64,000 bases of DNA. Source: Theobroma cacao. Taxonomy: Eukaryota; Streptophyta; Magnoliopsida; Malvales; Malvaceae. Of this stretch, positions 10,312 to 22,172 are shown piece after piece; the stretch's first letter is position 1, and the number at the start of each line of letters is the position of its first letter. Location: positions 30,892,969-30,956,968 of the forward strand of contig NC_030852.1 of NCBI RefSeq assembly GCF_000208745.1, read 5' to 3'. The notes beneath the pieces were generated by a model. That model had not been told where the DNA came from. It saw only the letters and a program-made list of their open reading frames with translations, and searched no databases. A program made the translations under genes and the position numbers.

Positions 10312-13300
10312 ACAACAGATACAGCCTGAAACAAAGCATCTATCCTCTACACTGGAGATCATAAACATAAAAGCATTAAGACCAAAGTATCAAGCTGTTA
10401 CCACCAAGCAGAAAACATGGAGTTTTTATATACATGTCTAGGAGATATGTGTTGACTACGAATATTTCAAGAAAAATAAAAAGTTAAAACAACAGAGTTG
10501 AGATCGGTGCAATATATGTTGTAGCTGAACGTGTAGCATGTCCCATCCCTTTATGCATAAACTTGTTTGTCCAAATAAGTCAGAGATTGGAATTTGTCCA
10601 AAGGGGACGTTGCCGGTTCCTACATCACGTCAATAAACCTAGGTTTCCAATTATGCAAACATGGCCGAAATTTTGGTACTAACCCTGTTGGATTAGTCTT
10701 TGCCAGCTCTTTTCAATGAGTATTTTGCCGAATTGGTTAATTGTTAATCTTGCATCGCCTTCATAGGAAACTTCAACGTTCTCGTTCACATTGCTTGGAA
10801 TTTATAGTAACCTGTCAGAGTCTAATTTGTCATTGGAGTAATGGATTACTTACAACTTCACTTACAGACTAATGTTAAGGGGGCAATCACAAATTGTAAT
10901 AAGCATATCTAATTGATCATGTTCATTCATGTAGTATTTTACAAGTTGCTTTTATGCATGTGTGAAATACATAAATGAAAAGGATTTACTACACGCATGG
11001 CACATGGATGTGATTGCTCAAACTCAATGAGTCTTCGTCAATTAGAGAACAGAGAGTTCCTCTAAAATTTTGCAAAAGGTATTATGTGTAATTTTACAAG
11101 ATTAGAATCTTTCCACATATACAAAAGCCAGTTTAACATATTAATATGTCATCCCCTGTCAATAACATAACTCCTACCGGGCATTCATTGGTTTATTACC
11201 CATAAGGATAGGAACAAGTAATATGGCATCACAGATATTCTCTTACCCTTGCCACAAACTGAAGAAGAGATTGCCAACTGTTTTATGTTCATGCTCAGTC
11301 AGGAAAACACAGGGGAGCCTTATGAACAGTTATCAATTTCTTTGATCATTCCGTGATGATGACTGAAGTGATGTCGATCAATATTCTTTTATGGTAGAAA
11401 ATTAATATTGTAATTCAAGAGCGCGATAGGCGGAAGGAAAAGAGAGAAAGCAAAAGGTAAGATTTTGACATTCTTCTGGGTTCCACCTGATTTCTAGAAC
11501 AATTCCAGGCCAGTGTCTCCAGCCATGTGAAAATACATATATACACAACAGAACCATAAAAAACAAGTTGGCAAAAAGACCCATCGTGGCCCGTTTAATA
11601 GTGAAAGCAGGCAGTATATACCCCAAAGGCCAAGGCGTTTTGTTCTCTCATCATATGTTTTTCATAAAAAGGGTCCCCCATTAGTCTATAATCCTCACCT
11701 GTAAATAAATGATTCAATAATAATTGCTCTATCAATGCTACTTTTGTGTAAAGCAGCTTTATCAAGATTCTGCTTAGCAAAAAAATTCGCTGTTTAATTT
11801 AAGAAGCTTTCGGGAAATGGAGTGGTGGTTGCTGTTAAATCATCTTTAATCAAAACTTTTGGTTGGTAAAAATGGGGCCTTAATTATATGCTTGCTTGCC
11901 TGCTAGCTGTGAACTTTCCCCTAACTGGTGCTGTATTTTCCTCAAAGCCATGCTAGATGTTACTTCTGGAAAGCAAAAAAAAAAATTCTTCTGTGTCTTA
12001 TTAGAAGACTAACTTGTTAAAGAGTCTCTAAGAGCAGAGATTTTCTTGTTTTTCACGTGCACCCAACTGAAAGTAAGCACTGAGCAGTTTAAGCCTAGCT
12101 TGAGTTTTTGTTAACCTTTCCTTGTGTAATTGGTTTTTGATAATTTGAAGTGTTCATGATGATGAATTATAGATTGATCATCTGCAACTCTAGCTATTGA
12201 CTCTAAGGAGGTTGAAGAATAATTAGTTTTCTAATCTCTAACATCTATTTAAAGAAGGTGAAGCAAGTAAAACATTCATATAAAAGTAGTTAATGATAGT
12301 TGAGGAATGAATTTTAGTTTCTACCCCATGGGAAAATTTCTATGAATTATATAAGAAAAAAGTTAAAAGTGTAAGTCTGGGTTGCTAAATCTGCTAAATA
12401 ATCTAAGCGCCAAACATGCCCTATAAGTCGGTATGCCTTGAAGGTAGGTTCAAACCCAGTTGGGCTGCTGCTGCTATGATCGGTTTAATGCTTGGTTGCA
12501 GAATCTCTTTCTCCATTTGCATATTGTAATTAAAAAAACCTGAAAATCGCGTGCCCATTTATTTATGTAAATAAGAATACTTAGATGTATTGTAACATCA
12601 TTCACTTGATTGTTCTTCAATGCTCAACATGCCATCAAACTAATTAATCTTTTTCTAGCAGTCAGACAACTTTTTTTTCTTTTCTTTTGGAAAATAAATT
12701 AACAGTTTTAGTTGCAATCTTTAAATCATTATCCTAAATTTAACAGGCAAATCGTAGTAGCGGCCTTAATTACAAGTTCTTTATTAAAATAGCAAATAAT
12801 TTTACATTCAAGACTCTTTAACATAGAAACAGCTCATCACTCTGGTGTTTATGGAGGTCATTAAAGGCAATTAAAAGAAAAGAAAGACTCCCACAATATT
12901 GTTACGAAGAAATTTTAATTAATTTGAATGCTTTTCCTTAGTAATGGCATCTCCCACGCAAAGTCCCTACCGAAGGTGAAGTTATTTTTTTATATATATA
13001 TATATACAATAGATTCTAGAACACACATGCATATCCGGCAAAAAATACTTTACTTGTGTAAAGTTATAAGGGAACTTTGTCTTGTACACTTTTTTTGTCT
13101 AGGATGTTCACTTGACGATGTGACAAGCATAACCCCCCGACGTCATTGAAAACCACATGTCATCACCAAGACTTCAACAAATGTTAAAACTCTGTTGTTG
13201 ATTCGTAATCACAAGATTCCACCTAGTAAAATAGTATGCTAATTTTACTTGTACTGTATTATGCTTGATTTTGAAAGTGCCATGCCACTTGATTCATCGA

Positions 13301-14811
13301 GTCAAATCTTTTCTGATGATAATAAAATCAAAGATTTCAAAATTAATTTAACCACTAAAAACAAAAGAAAAGAAGAAAGCTAAATTTCCACATGCAGTAG
13401 AAATTGAGAGAATATTAATGATATGGGGAGAGTCATATTCTTTATTTTAGTCTAGTCGTTGAGTAAAAAATAATCATATACTGTACTCGTTTATAATTTT
13501 AAATTGAAACTAGTTTAACTAGAAACTGGTGATGACAGGGTGTGTGTTTTCAGTCTTAGCCAAAAAGTGAGAAGAATAGTCTCATAGCTTGAAGAGTACA
13601 ATGCTATCGAATAAAAATTCATTTTAGTGCATCTTTGTACAGCCTGATGTAAATCTTCCACCATCTACTTATGATTTTACCAAATTAAAGTTAATGACTC
13701 TTCCTGATTTTTGTAGCATCTGGATTTTTTTTTTCAGGTGCCTTGCTTTGGGAGGATTCACTCTGTTCTGGCTTTGGGTCGACTAGGAAGGAGCAGCCTT
13801 TGTTTTTTCTGGTGCCTAGCTTTCCATGTGGGTGCTGACAAAATCCTTGTGGGCAGCTACGAAGTATTGTATAATTGTATAGTTCAGACTCTTTAAGTTG
13901 TGTCTATGTCAAAAGGAGTCTTTTATCACTGAAGTTTAAGACTCTTAATGGCATTCCAGCCTTTCTCTAAATAAAATACCAATTTTTTTTTAAAAAAATA
14001 ATGACTCAATTTATGTCAGCTACAATCATTCATGGGTAACCAAAGGTTTTACCTATTACAATTTTCAATTACATATAGCTCAACTACTAGAATTTAATAC
14101 AGTAGCAGAATTCTACAAATCGGTACTGGGATATACCCTACAGAAACAAGAACAGCGTTTGGACAAAAGAGGAAATAAAAAGAAATTAAATTAGGAAGCT
14201 ACTAACTTAGATATTATTGCGTCAGAAGAAGACCATAATTGACAAAAGCATAAGCATGGGGTTCCTACTTCCTAAAACTTAAGATTGCTTCTCATGCAAA
14301 CTTCAACATCACCTACCAGGATTTTGCCTTACAGAATCATTTGGTCTCTGATGGTATATATCATAAATCGTCCTAATCATCACATTCTTTCTCTGATCTA
14401 ATTGTATGAATATATATATATGCATAAAAAATTAATTAGGCCGCCCTGCCGTCACAATACACGTCATTTACAACCACAACGACAGGGGAAGATTTGTCAA
14501 CTTTGGTCGTAAAAGAAAAAAGAAGAAAGAAGATAGCTAATATCATATAAATGGAATGCAGTCAGTAGTATAGCGTAGATTAATATTAATTAATGTAAAT
14601 TTCAACCTCACCCAACCTACAACGAGAAGATGGAAGGTGATAAGGAGAGATGAGATGTCGAGTGCAGGTTAGTATAAAGTGGTTGTTACATCAATTGTCG
14701 GCCAAAATCATTATTAGCCATGGAATTTAGAGGAGTAACGATCATGATTAGGGCTAAGACACTAACACCCCCTCATCAGTCATAACAGAATATGTGTAGT
14801 GCTACCGTTAT

Positions 14812-14859
<48 letters not shown>

Positions 14860-14907
14860 GATTGNNNNNNNNNNNNAGAGAGAGCGAGAGAGAGAGCAAG
14901 AGAGAGA

Positions 14908-14940
<33 letters not shown>

Positions 14941-14953
14941 GAAAGATCGATTG
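14812..14953. repeat. GA microsatellite containing a 12-N assembly gap
   Basis: A long (GA)n tract is interrupted by N at 14865-14876. The word AGATCGATTG sits immediately left of the gap (14855-14864) and again at 14944-14953 after the second GA block, so the two contig ends probably overlap. Open frames read through here, of Arg-Glu or Ser-Leu dipeptides, are microsatellite artefacts. Confidence 0.85.
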
Positions 14954-16879
14954 GCACCAAGATTTTCATACACCCATCGGCACTATCGTTTTGGAAAGTT
15001 TTTGGCTGAAGTGCGTGCGTCGGTTAACAATTAAAATCCTAGTCTCTCAGCTTACTCGATAGTATGGGAAATGCTGCCCACATGGAGATCGCAAAGCCTT
15101 TTTAGTGACGAAGGTTGTTAATATGGAAATTGACTTCCACATATTAAAAGACAGACTTAACCTTACTTTATCGTGCACTATTACAATCTTTGTCCAGACC
15201 CGATGGTGCAAAGCCTTCGTCTCTTCTTTTTCTTTTTTACTTTTTTTAAAAATATATAAAAAAAATTTGATTCGTATTTGACGAAATTACATCCTTGGTG
15301 GGTTAATTCCTCCCTTTCTAATTCTTTCCTGCCATACCTCAATTACAAGGATTTTGAAGAGAGACTACTAGAATAATAATACATTCTTGCACGAAAGCTT
15401 CACCTTGGAGTCTAAGAAAGAAATTGGACACTGTACAAAACGTTTGGTTTTTCTCTTTCTTTTAATTGGTTCCCGTTTTCTTATGGCAGGAGAGAATAGT
15501 AGGTGGAAAGTTGAATATCTCTTCACCTTGACAGAAGACTAGGCATGTAAATAGATAAACTTCTCCACTGTGAAACATCTCTGTATGGACTCTAAATTGC
15601 ATTAGAACTTTGTCAAGTTTTGTAATCGTTTCTACTATTATAAAGTCAAGAACTGAGTTGGTAGCCGTACCAATTGGGTTGCTCTCCCTTCAACCGACTC
15701 GAATTTAGAATATTTTAACAAGTCTGTGCTTATACAACTCTTAAGTTTTTCATCTTTTGCCCTAGTCATTTTTCTTTGTTTAATGAAAATTAACGTGTTA
15801 AAAGATGTCTCCACCATCTTTCTTTTCTATCTTTATGAAAAGTTTTCAATTATTAGAAATTGGATTCAGTCTCTTTAAGTTGTGAAAAATTGGCTGATAA
15901 TATGCACTTGACAGACAGTTTGGATTGATAGATTACTGGCTATATACAATCTCTTCAAATATGTCATCAATGTAATGTAGGTACACTACAAAAAGACCCT
16001 TGATCTAAAAACGTGCACTTGGTAACATGTTTTTATTTGGTTCAATCAGCTATGGAATAATTATACTTCAATCTTATATATTCTATTAGATTTTGTTTGT
16101 GAGTGTTAACGGTAACAGATAAGTTAGCAATTGGACTGAATTAAACTGAAATAAAATGGTTTAATTGAACTAAATTAATAAAAGTGCGATAAACTAGCAG
16201 AAACTTAATTGCATATTTTGAAAATAGTTTTTTTTTTTCATAGTTTGTCCCTCAAATAATATAGAGAAATTTTATTTCTTTTATGCATACGGATGGGTTA
16301 TTAGATTTTGCACTAAAACATAATTCTTTACCTTGTAAATACTATTCCTTTCTTCGCAGCTTGAAATAAAATTTTTTATTGAAAATCAAAGTAATAGACC
16401 CGCCGTCTCCCTTGAAAAAATAGAGCTGGCCCTTGTACGCTTGTATCCAATTGGGGGGAGGAGGCATAAGCATTATCTTTTCATGCTGGCTTTTCCATTC
16501 ATTATTTATTTGCATAAAAAAATAAAGAAGAACAAAGAAATGTCTAGTCACGACATTAAATCATTAAATTTTGGAATTTACAGTTACCCCTCGATTTCAT
16601 GCATTCGTATGAAACCAAGATACATTCATCTCCCGCTATGTGGCAATCAATTCGATAATTAATATAAAAATCATCATGATCACAGTTTTTGGTTACTAAG
16701 AATTGAATAAAAAAATCAATATCATGGCATATAATCATTCAGTTTAAAATTTTAATATAAACTCATATACAGTACGCTTTAAAAATTGAGGAGAAAAGTT
16801 GAATCTGAATTCTTCGAGACATATGTACATCAATCACAAGAGTTAATTATTTGGTTCTAGTAGGCGGCTAGGCTTTATG

Positions 16880-17350
16880 AATTAAACTTTTATTAAGAGG
16901 TCAAAGATGAAAAAGAATAATATATAAAATATAAATATTTAAATACTATATACAAGATTAATAATTTTCTTTTATGTAATTGGTACTGTTTAAAGACTAA
17001 ATATTTAAAGATAATTTCTTTTCAATTAAATATAAACCATAAGATACATAAAAAAATATCTTAAATAATCAATATTAATAAAAAATGATATATTGGTGAA
17101 ATTTTAAGCAACAATTAATAATGCAATATTACAACTCATATTTGAAAATTAAATAATAATTTTTTAATTTTTAAAAACTAAAATCATTGAGAACACATAA
17201 TAAAAAAAAAAACATAACAAGTAAAATATAGAACTACATAACAAAAAAGAAAAAAGAAGAATATAGTTGATAATTTGTAGAAGTTTGAAGGAAAAATTCT
17301 ATAGAAACTTAAAACATATGATCAAATAAAATTAAATTAAAAAGTAAACA

Positions 17351-17381
<31 letters not shown>

Positions 17382-18570
17382 TAAATAGAAAAAGAAAGAT
17401 TCGAAAAGCTTTACCTTTTTGTAATTTCACAATAAAAGAACAAAAGAGAAGAGAACGATAAAAAGAAAGAGCTGGAAAGAGGTCTGAAGAAACTTAAAAG
17501 GGAAAAATTTAAGAGTTAGGGTAAAATTAAATGGATTTATAGGATCATTTTATTATTTTTTATTTGAATTAATAATTTAATAAAAAATTATTTGAAAAGC
17601 CCATTAAAAAATATATATAACATATTGTATTAATAATTTAATAAAAAATTATTTTGGGTCTCATTAAAAATATATATATAATATATAGGAATTTTTAAAA
17701 TTTTTGAGAGGGCCGTGGGGATGCTCCGCCCCTATTGATTGTAATCCAGGATCAGGTTCTACATAAAAGGTATCAATTTCTTTAGACTTGAGCCTAGACG
17801 TTTTGATTTATATTGTTTTTATTCATGAGTTGAAATATTGAGGCTTAGTGGCTCAAGTATAGGAGAATTATTTAAAAGATTTACATATTTTCTATTAAAA
17901 ATTTTATCAATTATTTTTAATTACTTATACTTTAGTCAAACCTAAAAAAATAAATTTAGTCAATATCTAATAATTTTTTTTATTTTTATTTAAATCTAAA
18001 ATAATAAATATAAAACTATAAGGCATAAAATATAAATGATTAAATAAGATATATAAGATTTCACACAATGAGCAAATATATAATAGTTAAATAATATAAA
18101 TAAAAATAATAAGGTAAAAGAAAACTTTACTTCCTTTTAATTTTAGATAATAGTAGTGAGTAGTCCCCATCCTTCTTTGTCCAAACTCACAAGCTCATAC
18201 ATGTCTTAAATCTCTTTTAAAGAATGAAGTGTATTTCAATTATAAGTTATAGAGAAGAGAGTAAAGTAAAAGTAAAAAGACAAGAGAGAAAACCAAAAAG
18301 ATAAAGAGGTGTGGAGAAACTTAAGAATTAGAGTAAAATTAATTATTAAATAAAAAAATTATTATTTGATTAATTATTAAAGAAAAAACTTATTTTGAGA
18401 GAATTATTAAAAATATATATAATAAATAAAAAAATTCAAAAATTTTAGAAGGCACAATCCCCATAAATATACTACTCTTTGGAACTATTAAAAAATTCAT
18501 ATAATAAATAAAAATTTTCAAAAATTTTGAGAGGGCCACAGCCCCTCTAAAACTATATGATCCTCCACCT
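16880..18570. repeat. Two diverged copies of an AT-rich repeat
   Basis: Similar blocks recur about 0.8 kb apart. In both, a GAAACTTAA and AGGGTAAAATTAA-like passage (about 17490-17535 and 18315-18345) leads to runs of TTATTAAAAATATATATA and then to a short GC-rich island (near 17705-17735, 18450-18470 and 18530-18560), the first and last starting TTTTGAGAGGGCC. No coding potential is seen. It looks like old, non-autonomous transposon or LTR debris; the class cannot be assigned. Confidence 0.45.
17348..17381. repeat. AAT trinucleotide microsatellite
   Basis: About ten uninterrupted ATA/AAT units in AT-rich non-coding DNA. Confidence 0.85.
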
Positions 18571-20071
18571 CTATTTGATTACTAAATTTTTTAAAATTTC
18601 TATTTTAATTATTTAATTTTCAAAAATCACAATTTAGTCACAAATATTTATAAAAATTAATTATTTTGTTTATTTAGCTATTAACCATTGCCTAATGTGT
18701 TTTTTCATGTGACAAAGAAGTTGATATAGATATATCACAAGATCGAAGTCAACTTATATGACAAAAGACATGTGAAATAGTCATTGAAATTATTGATTGC
18801 ATAATCAAAATAATAATTTTTATAATTATTAATAATAAAAAATTAAATAATTGAATGAGTATTTTTCTTTTTGCTCAGAGTAATTTATCCTTACATCAAA
18901 ACTCCCGAAGGAAAGCTCATAATTCGTTGGGGCTGTGAGTGAAAAATGATAAAAACAGTATAATTCTATTTATAGAGAGCAGCAACGCATGGCACCTTTT
19001 TGGCATTGCTCCATTTTTACATTCGATGATGTTCTCCCTTATGTCTTGTCGCTTTACGTTTATAGCATGAAATAATGAAGCGGTGCCCTGCTAGCATATT
19101 GGAGCACATCTTTCTTCACCTGCGGAGCTTTTTGTACGAAATTATTTAATCTAAAAGAAGATAGCTACCTATATTTTTGCCCATTGAAATGAAGTTGGAC
19201 CCAAGAAAAATGTGAGACTAAATTATAAATAATTTGATTAATTTTGGGACCTAATAACCTGGTTTCTCCTACGAAGATACTGTCATGCGTGATCAATCTT
19301 TACGTCTATAATATAATAACATAACATTTCTTTTAAATTTTGTTGATACTTTAAATATTTGGTTTTTACTATGTATTTTTTAAATAAACAAAAAGTTCAC
19401 CAAATAAAATCATTTCCAGTGATTAACAATATATCTCACATTTTCAATGATCAAATGAAAGATTCGGCGGTTGCCATGTACAATCATGGAAAGCAAAGAA
19501 TGAAAAAAATGCAGGAAAGGACGACATGCAAATCGAGATTCAGAGTGATTAATGGTCATATCCTCTGACATCTCGTATTCTGGACGACATTCAAGAAGTG
19601 GGTTTTGGATCGGTTTGAGTTACCTCCCTTCCTTCCTTCCAAAAGAGTAGGACACGTGGGCATTTCCAAACTTGTGTAAGTAATAAACACGGTACCCAGA
19701 TATAGCACACAAAAAAGAAGAAAACCGCAGTTAATAATAAAATGAAAAAGATAAACATTGTACTTTGGTTTCGTTTAACCTATTGATTATTGTAGGCTCT
19801 GCATTATGTCTATGTGGTGCCCTGCAGTTGGTCAGTGCAATGATAAGAGTGAAAAATGCGACAATAGAAGATAGAGTCCCCAGCCCTAGCCCCAGCCCCC
19901 TTGGCTGCCCACAAAGAGAAAACAACACACCGAGTCGCCAGCCAAAAAGGCCATCATGTCTTTCTTGGTCTAGGGGGCCATGAAAGCTAAGTGCCTCCGA
20001 CCCCATCATCTCTTTCTTGCTCTCTTGTCGTTGAGGTGGTTGCACAAGTAAAACGAGTGATGTTAATATAC

Positions 20072-20096
20072 ACGAGAGAGAGAGAGAGAGAGAGAA
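20072..20096. repeat. GA dinucleotide tract upstream of NAC gene
   Basis: About eleven GA units roughly 540 bases before the NAC start codon. GA/CT tracts are common in plant core promoter and leader regions; a regulatory role here is not shown. Confidence 0.7.
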
Positions 20097-20451
20097 AAGC
20101 AGAGAGATTCTTAAGGGATAGAGAGGTGGTTTTAGAGGTGCTTTTCAAATAGATATTAAGGTCGAGGGTCATAGTTCAGATGTGGGCGTGCCCCCCGCTC
20201 TCACACTTGTAACGCATTTTTTTGGGGGTAGGGACCCAACTTTTTTTTTACCACCTATATCGTGGGACCTACTCCCCTTATATCACCCCCATTTTTTTAA
20301 TTTATTTTTCCCGCTAGTATTCCTCTCTCTGGTCTCTAGATTTTAGGTGGTTGGCTCCTTCTCAAGGGCATAGACCCCACGCTAAGTACACCAATGGCCA
20401 TGATACCAAAACTTTTCATGCATCTTTGGACCATTCATGCCCTACCACCAT

Positions 20452-20458
20452 TATAAAT
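20452..20458 (+). promoter_or_regulatory. Possible TATA box of the NAC gene
   Basis: TATAAAT lies 176 bases before the start codon, followed by a strongly pyrimidine-rich leader (about 20480-20560). Position and context fit a TATA box, but no transcription start can be seen. Confidence 0.4.
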
Positions 20459-20633
20459 TATCATGACTGCATTACCCTTTACGCACACCCTCCTTCTCTC
20501 CCCCCCTCCTTATTGCTCTTCCTTTTTCTTTTTTTGTTATTCTCTCTCTCCCTTAGCCGATCAGTTTTCATTTTGTGTATCCGTTTCTCAGCAAGGAAAA
20601 AAGCCACCTTATTCCCTGATTTTAAGACAGCTC

Positions 20634-22172
20634 ATGTCAGAAGATATGAATCTATCCATAAATGGTCAGTCTCAAGTCCCTCCTGGTTTTAGATTTCACC
20701 CTACAGAAGAGGAGCTTCTTCACTATTACCTCAGAAAGAAAGTGGCTTATGAAAAGATAGACCTGGATGTTATTCGGGAAGTTGATCTTAACAAGCTTGA
20801 GCCTTGGGATATACAAGGTAGTAATAACAAACTATGTACATCTTTTTTAAACTTCTCCGATTTTTCTTTTTATGATTATGTATTGGCATGGGAGTTTATG
20901 GAATTCTGCTTTTTTGTGGGTTATGCAGAGAAGTGCAAAATAGGATCCACCCCACAGAATGATTGGTACTTCTTCAGCCACAAGGACAAGAAATACCCTA
21001 CGGGGACCAGAACTAATCGTGCAACAGCTGCCGGGTTCTGGAAAGCAACTGGCCGTGATAAGATTATTTATAGTGGGTTTAGAAGAATTGGGTTGAGGAA
21101 GACATTGGTCTTTTATAAAGGAAGAGCTCCACATGGACAAAAATCTGATTGGATTATGCACGAGTACAGGCTGGATGATAACACCACCCATGACTCTAAT
21201 GTAAGCCATCCTCTTCCGTTTCCTTTTATATATATTAAAAAAAATATGGGATCACCGTCTTTCTTAATCAAGCATTTTGTACAAATCTGGCTGATATTTT
21301 TATTAATATAGTAGTTCTTTTTAATCTTAATTGCGGCAAAATGCTCCTTCCTGAATCTGCTTCGCTTATATTAAATAATTAAATGGGTCCAGGGTTCCAA
21401 TTCCATTGGAGATTCTGTGCCTGAAGATGGCTGGGTGGTTTGCCGTGTATTTAGAAAGAAGAATTATCAGAAAACCCTAGAGAGTCCTAAAAGCTCCTCC
21501 GCCACTTCTCTGGATTCAAAGACGCAGATGCTTTGCTCAGGCAACGATGGGGTTCTAGATCAAATTCTTCTCTATATGGGAAGGACTTGCAAAATGGAGA
21601 ATGATTCATTGAGCAACATGAATATTCCCAACGCCAACAACAGCAACAATAATCTTAGAATGCTCGTTGCAAATAACACAGGAATCGGCGACGGTTTACA
21701 CGAAAGGTTTATGCATCTTCCAAGGCTGGAGAGTCCAACTCTCCCTTCGCTTCCCATGGGTAGCTCACCTTTTGATCAAGAAAGAAGTTTCAAGTCATGT
21801 TACCAATCCATCGACGACATGCTGACTGAAACTGAACCATCTTCAATCAACCAAGGGGGTGGTGCTTGTGACACGGGTTCAGTTCAGAATAATAATGAGT
21901 CCAAAAATGGCGTTAATGACTGGGTCACCCTGGAACGACTTGTGGCATCCCAGCTAAATGGTCATGTAGAGACAAGCAAGCAACTATCATGTTTTAGTGA
22001 CCCTAATGCGGTTTTCAGTCTTTGTCACGATGATGATATTCAATTATCGCACATAAATTTGCACAGATCAAATCAAAACTCCGAGGTCTACAGCAACGAG
22101 AATGATCTATGGAGCTTGACGAAGTCATCGTCACCGTCGTCATCAGACCCCTTATGCCACCTGTCGGTATAA
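20634..22172 (+). CDS. SND1: NAC transcription factor of the NST/SND1 secondary-wall group
   Basis: Exons 20634-20817, 20929-21200 and 21393-22172 give 411 residues; both introns are GT-AG and sit at the two conserved NAC positions. The NAC domain (about residues 15-176) holds all subdomains: [19 protein letters not shown] (A), [20 protein letters not shown] (B), [20 protein letters not shown] (C), [10 protein letters not shown] with [19 protein letters not shown] (D), and [11 protein letters not shown] plus [14 protein letters not shown] (E). The N-terminal NLSINGQSQ, the [12 protein letters not shown] block and the final [17 protein letters not shown] match my memory of SND1/NST3 and NST1 proteins. 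That group switches on cellulose, xylan and lignin genes in fibres. The C-terminal part is the acidic, Ser-rich activation region. SND1 versus NST1 orthology needs a tree, so the symbol is provisional. Intron 1 is 111 bases, in frame and stop-free. Confidence 0.93.

Larger units (their letters stand above)
6090..20633. other. 14.5-kb gene-poor region
   Basis: I find no open frame here with a recognisable domain and no convincing chain of exons. The region holds AT and GA microsatellites, two assembly gaps (8754 and 14865-14876), a CCCGAA tract at 10291-10311, and a diverged AT-rich repeat block at about 16.9-18.6 kb. The final kilobase, with GA and CT runs and a CACGTG at 19653-19658, is probably the promoter of the NAC gene at 20634. 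Confidence 0.55.

Noticed and set aside
14776..15062. Arg-Glu and Ser-Leu repeat proteins across the GA tract
   Set aside because: Pure translation of a GA microsatellite that includes N bases.
15527..15547. TTGACAGAAGA resembling the start of miR156/157
   Set aside because: Only the first 11 bases agree; the remainder diverges and no hairpin partner was found nearby.
6090..20633. A hidden novel gene system in the gene desert
   Set aside because: I read both strands for exon chains, repeated spacer arrays and conserved motifs and found only microsatellites, decayed repeats and chance frames.
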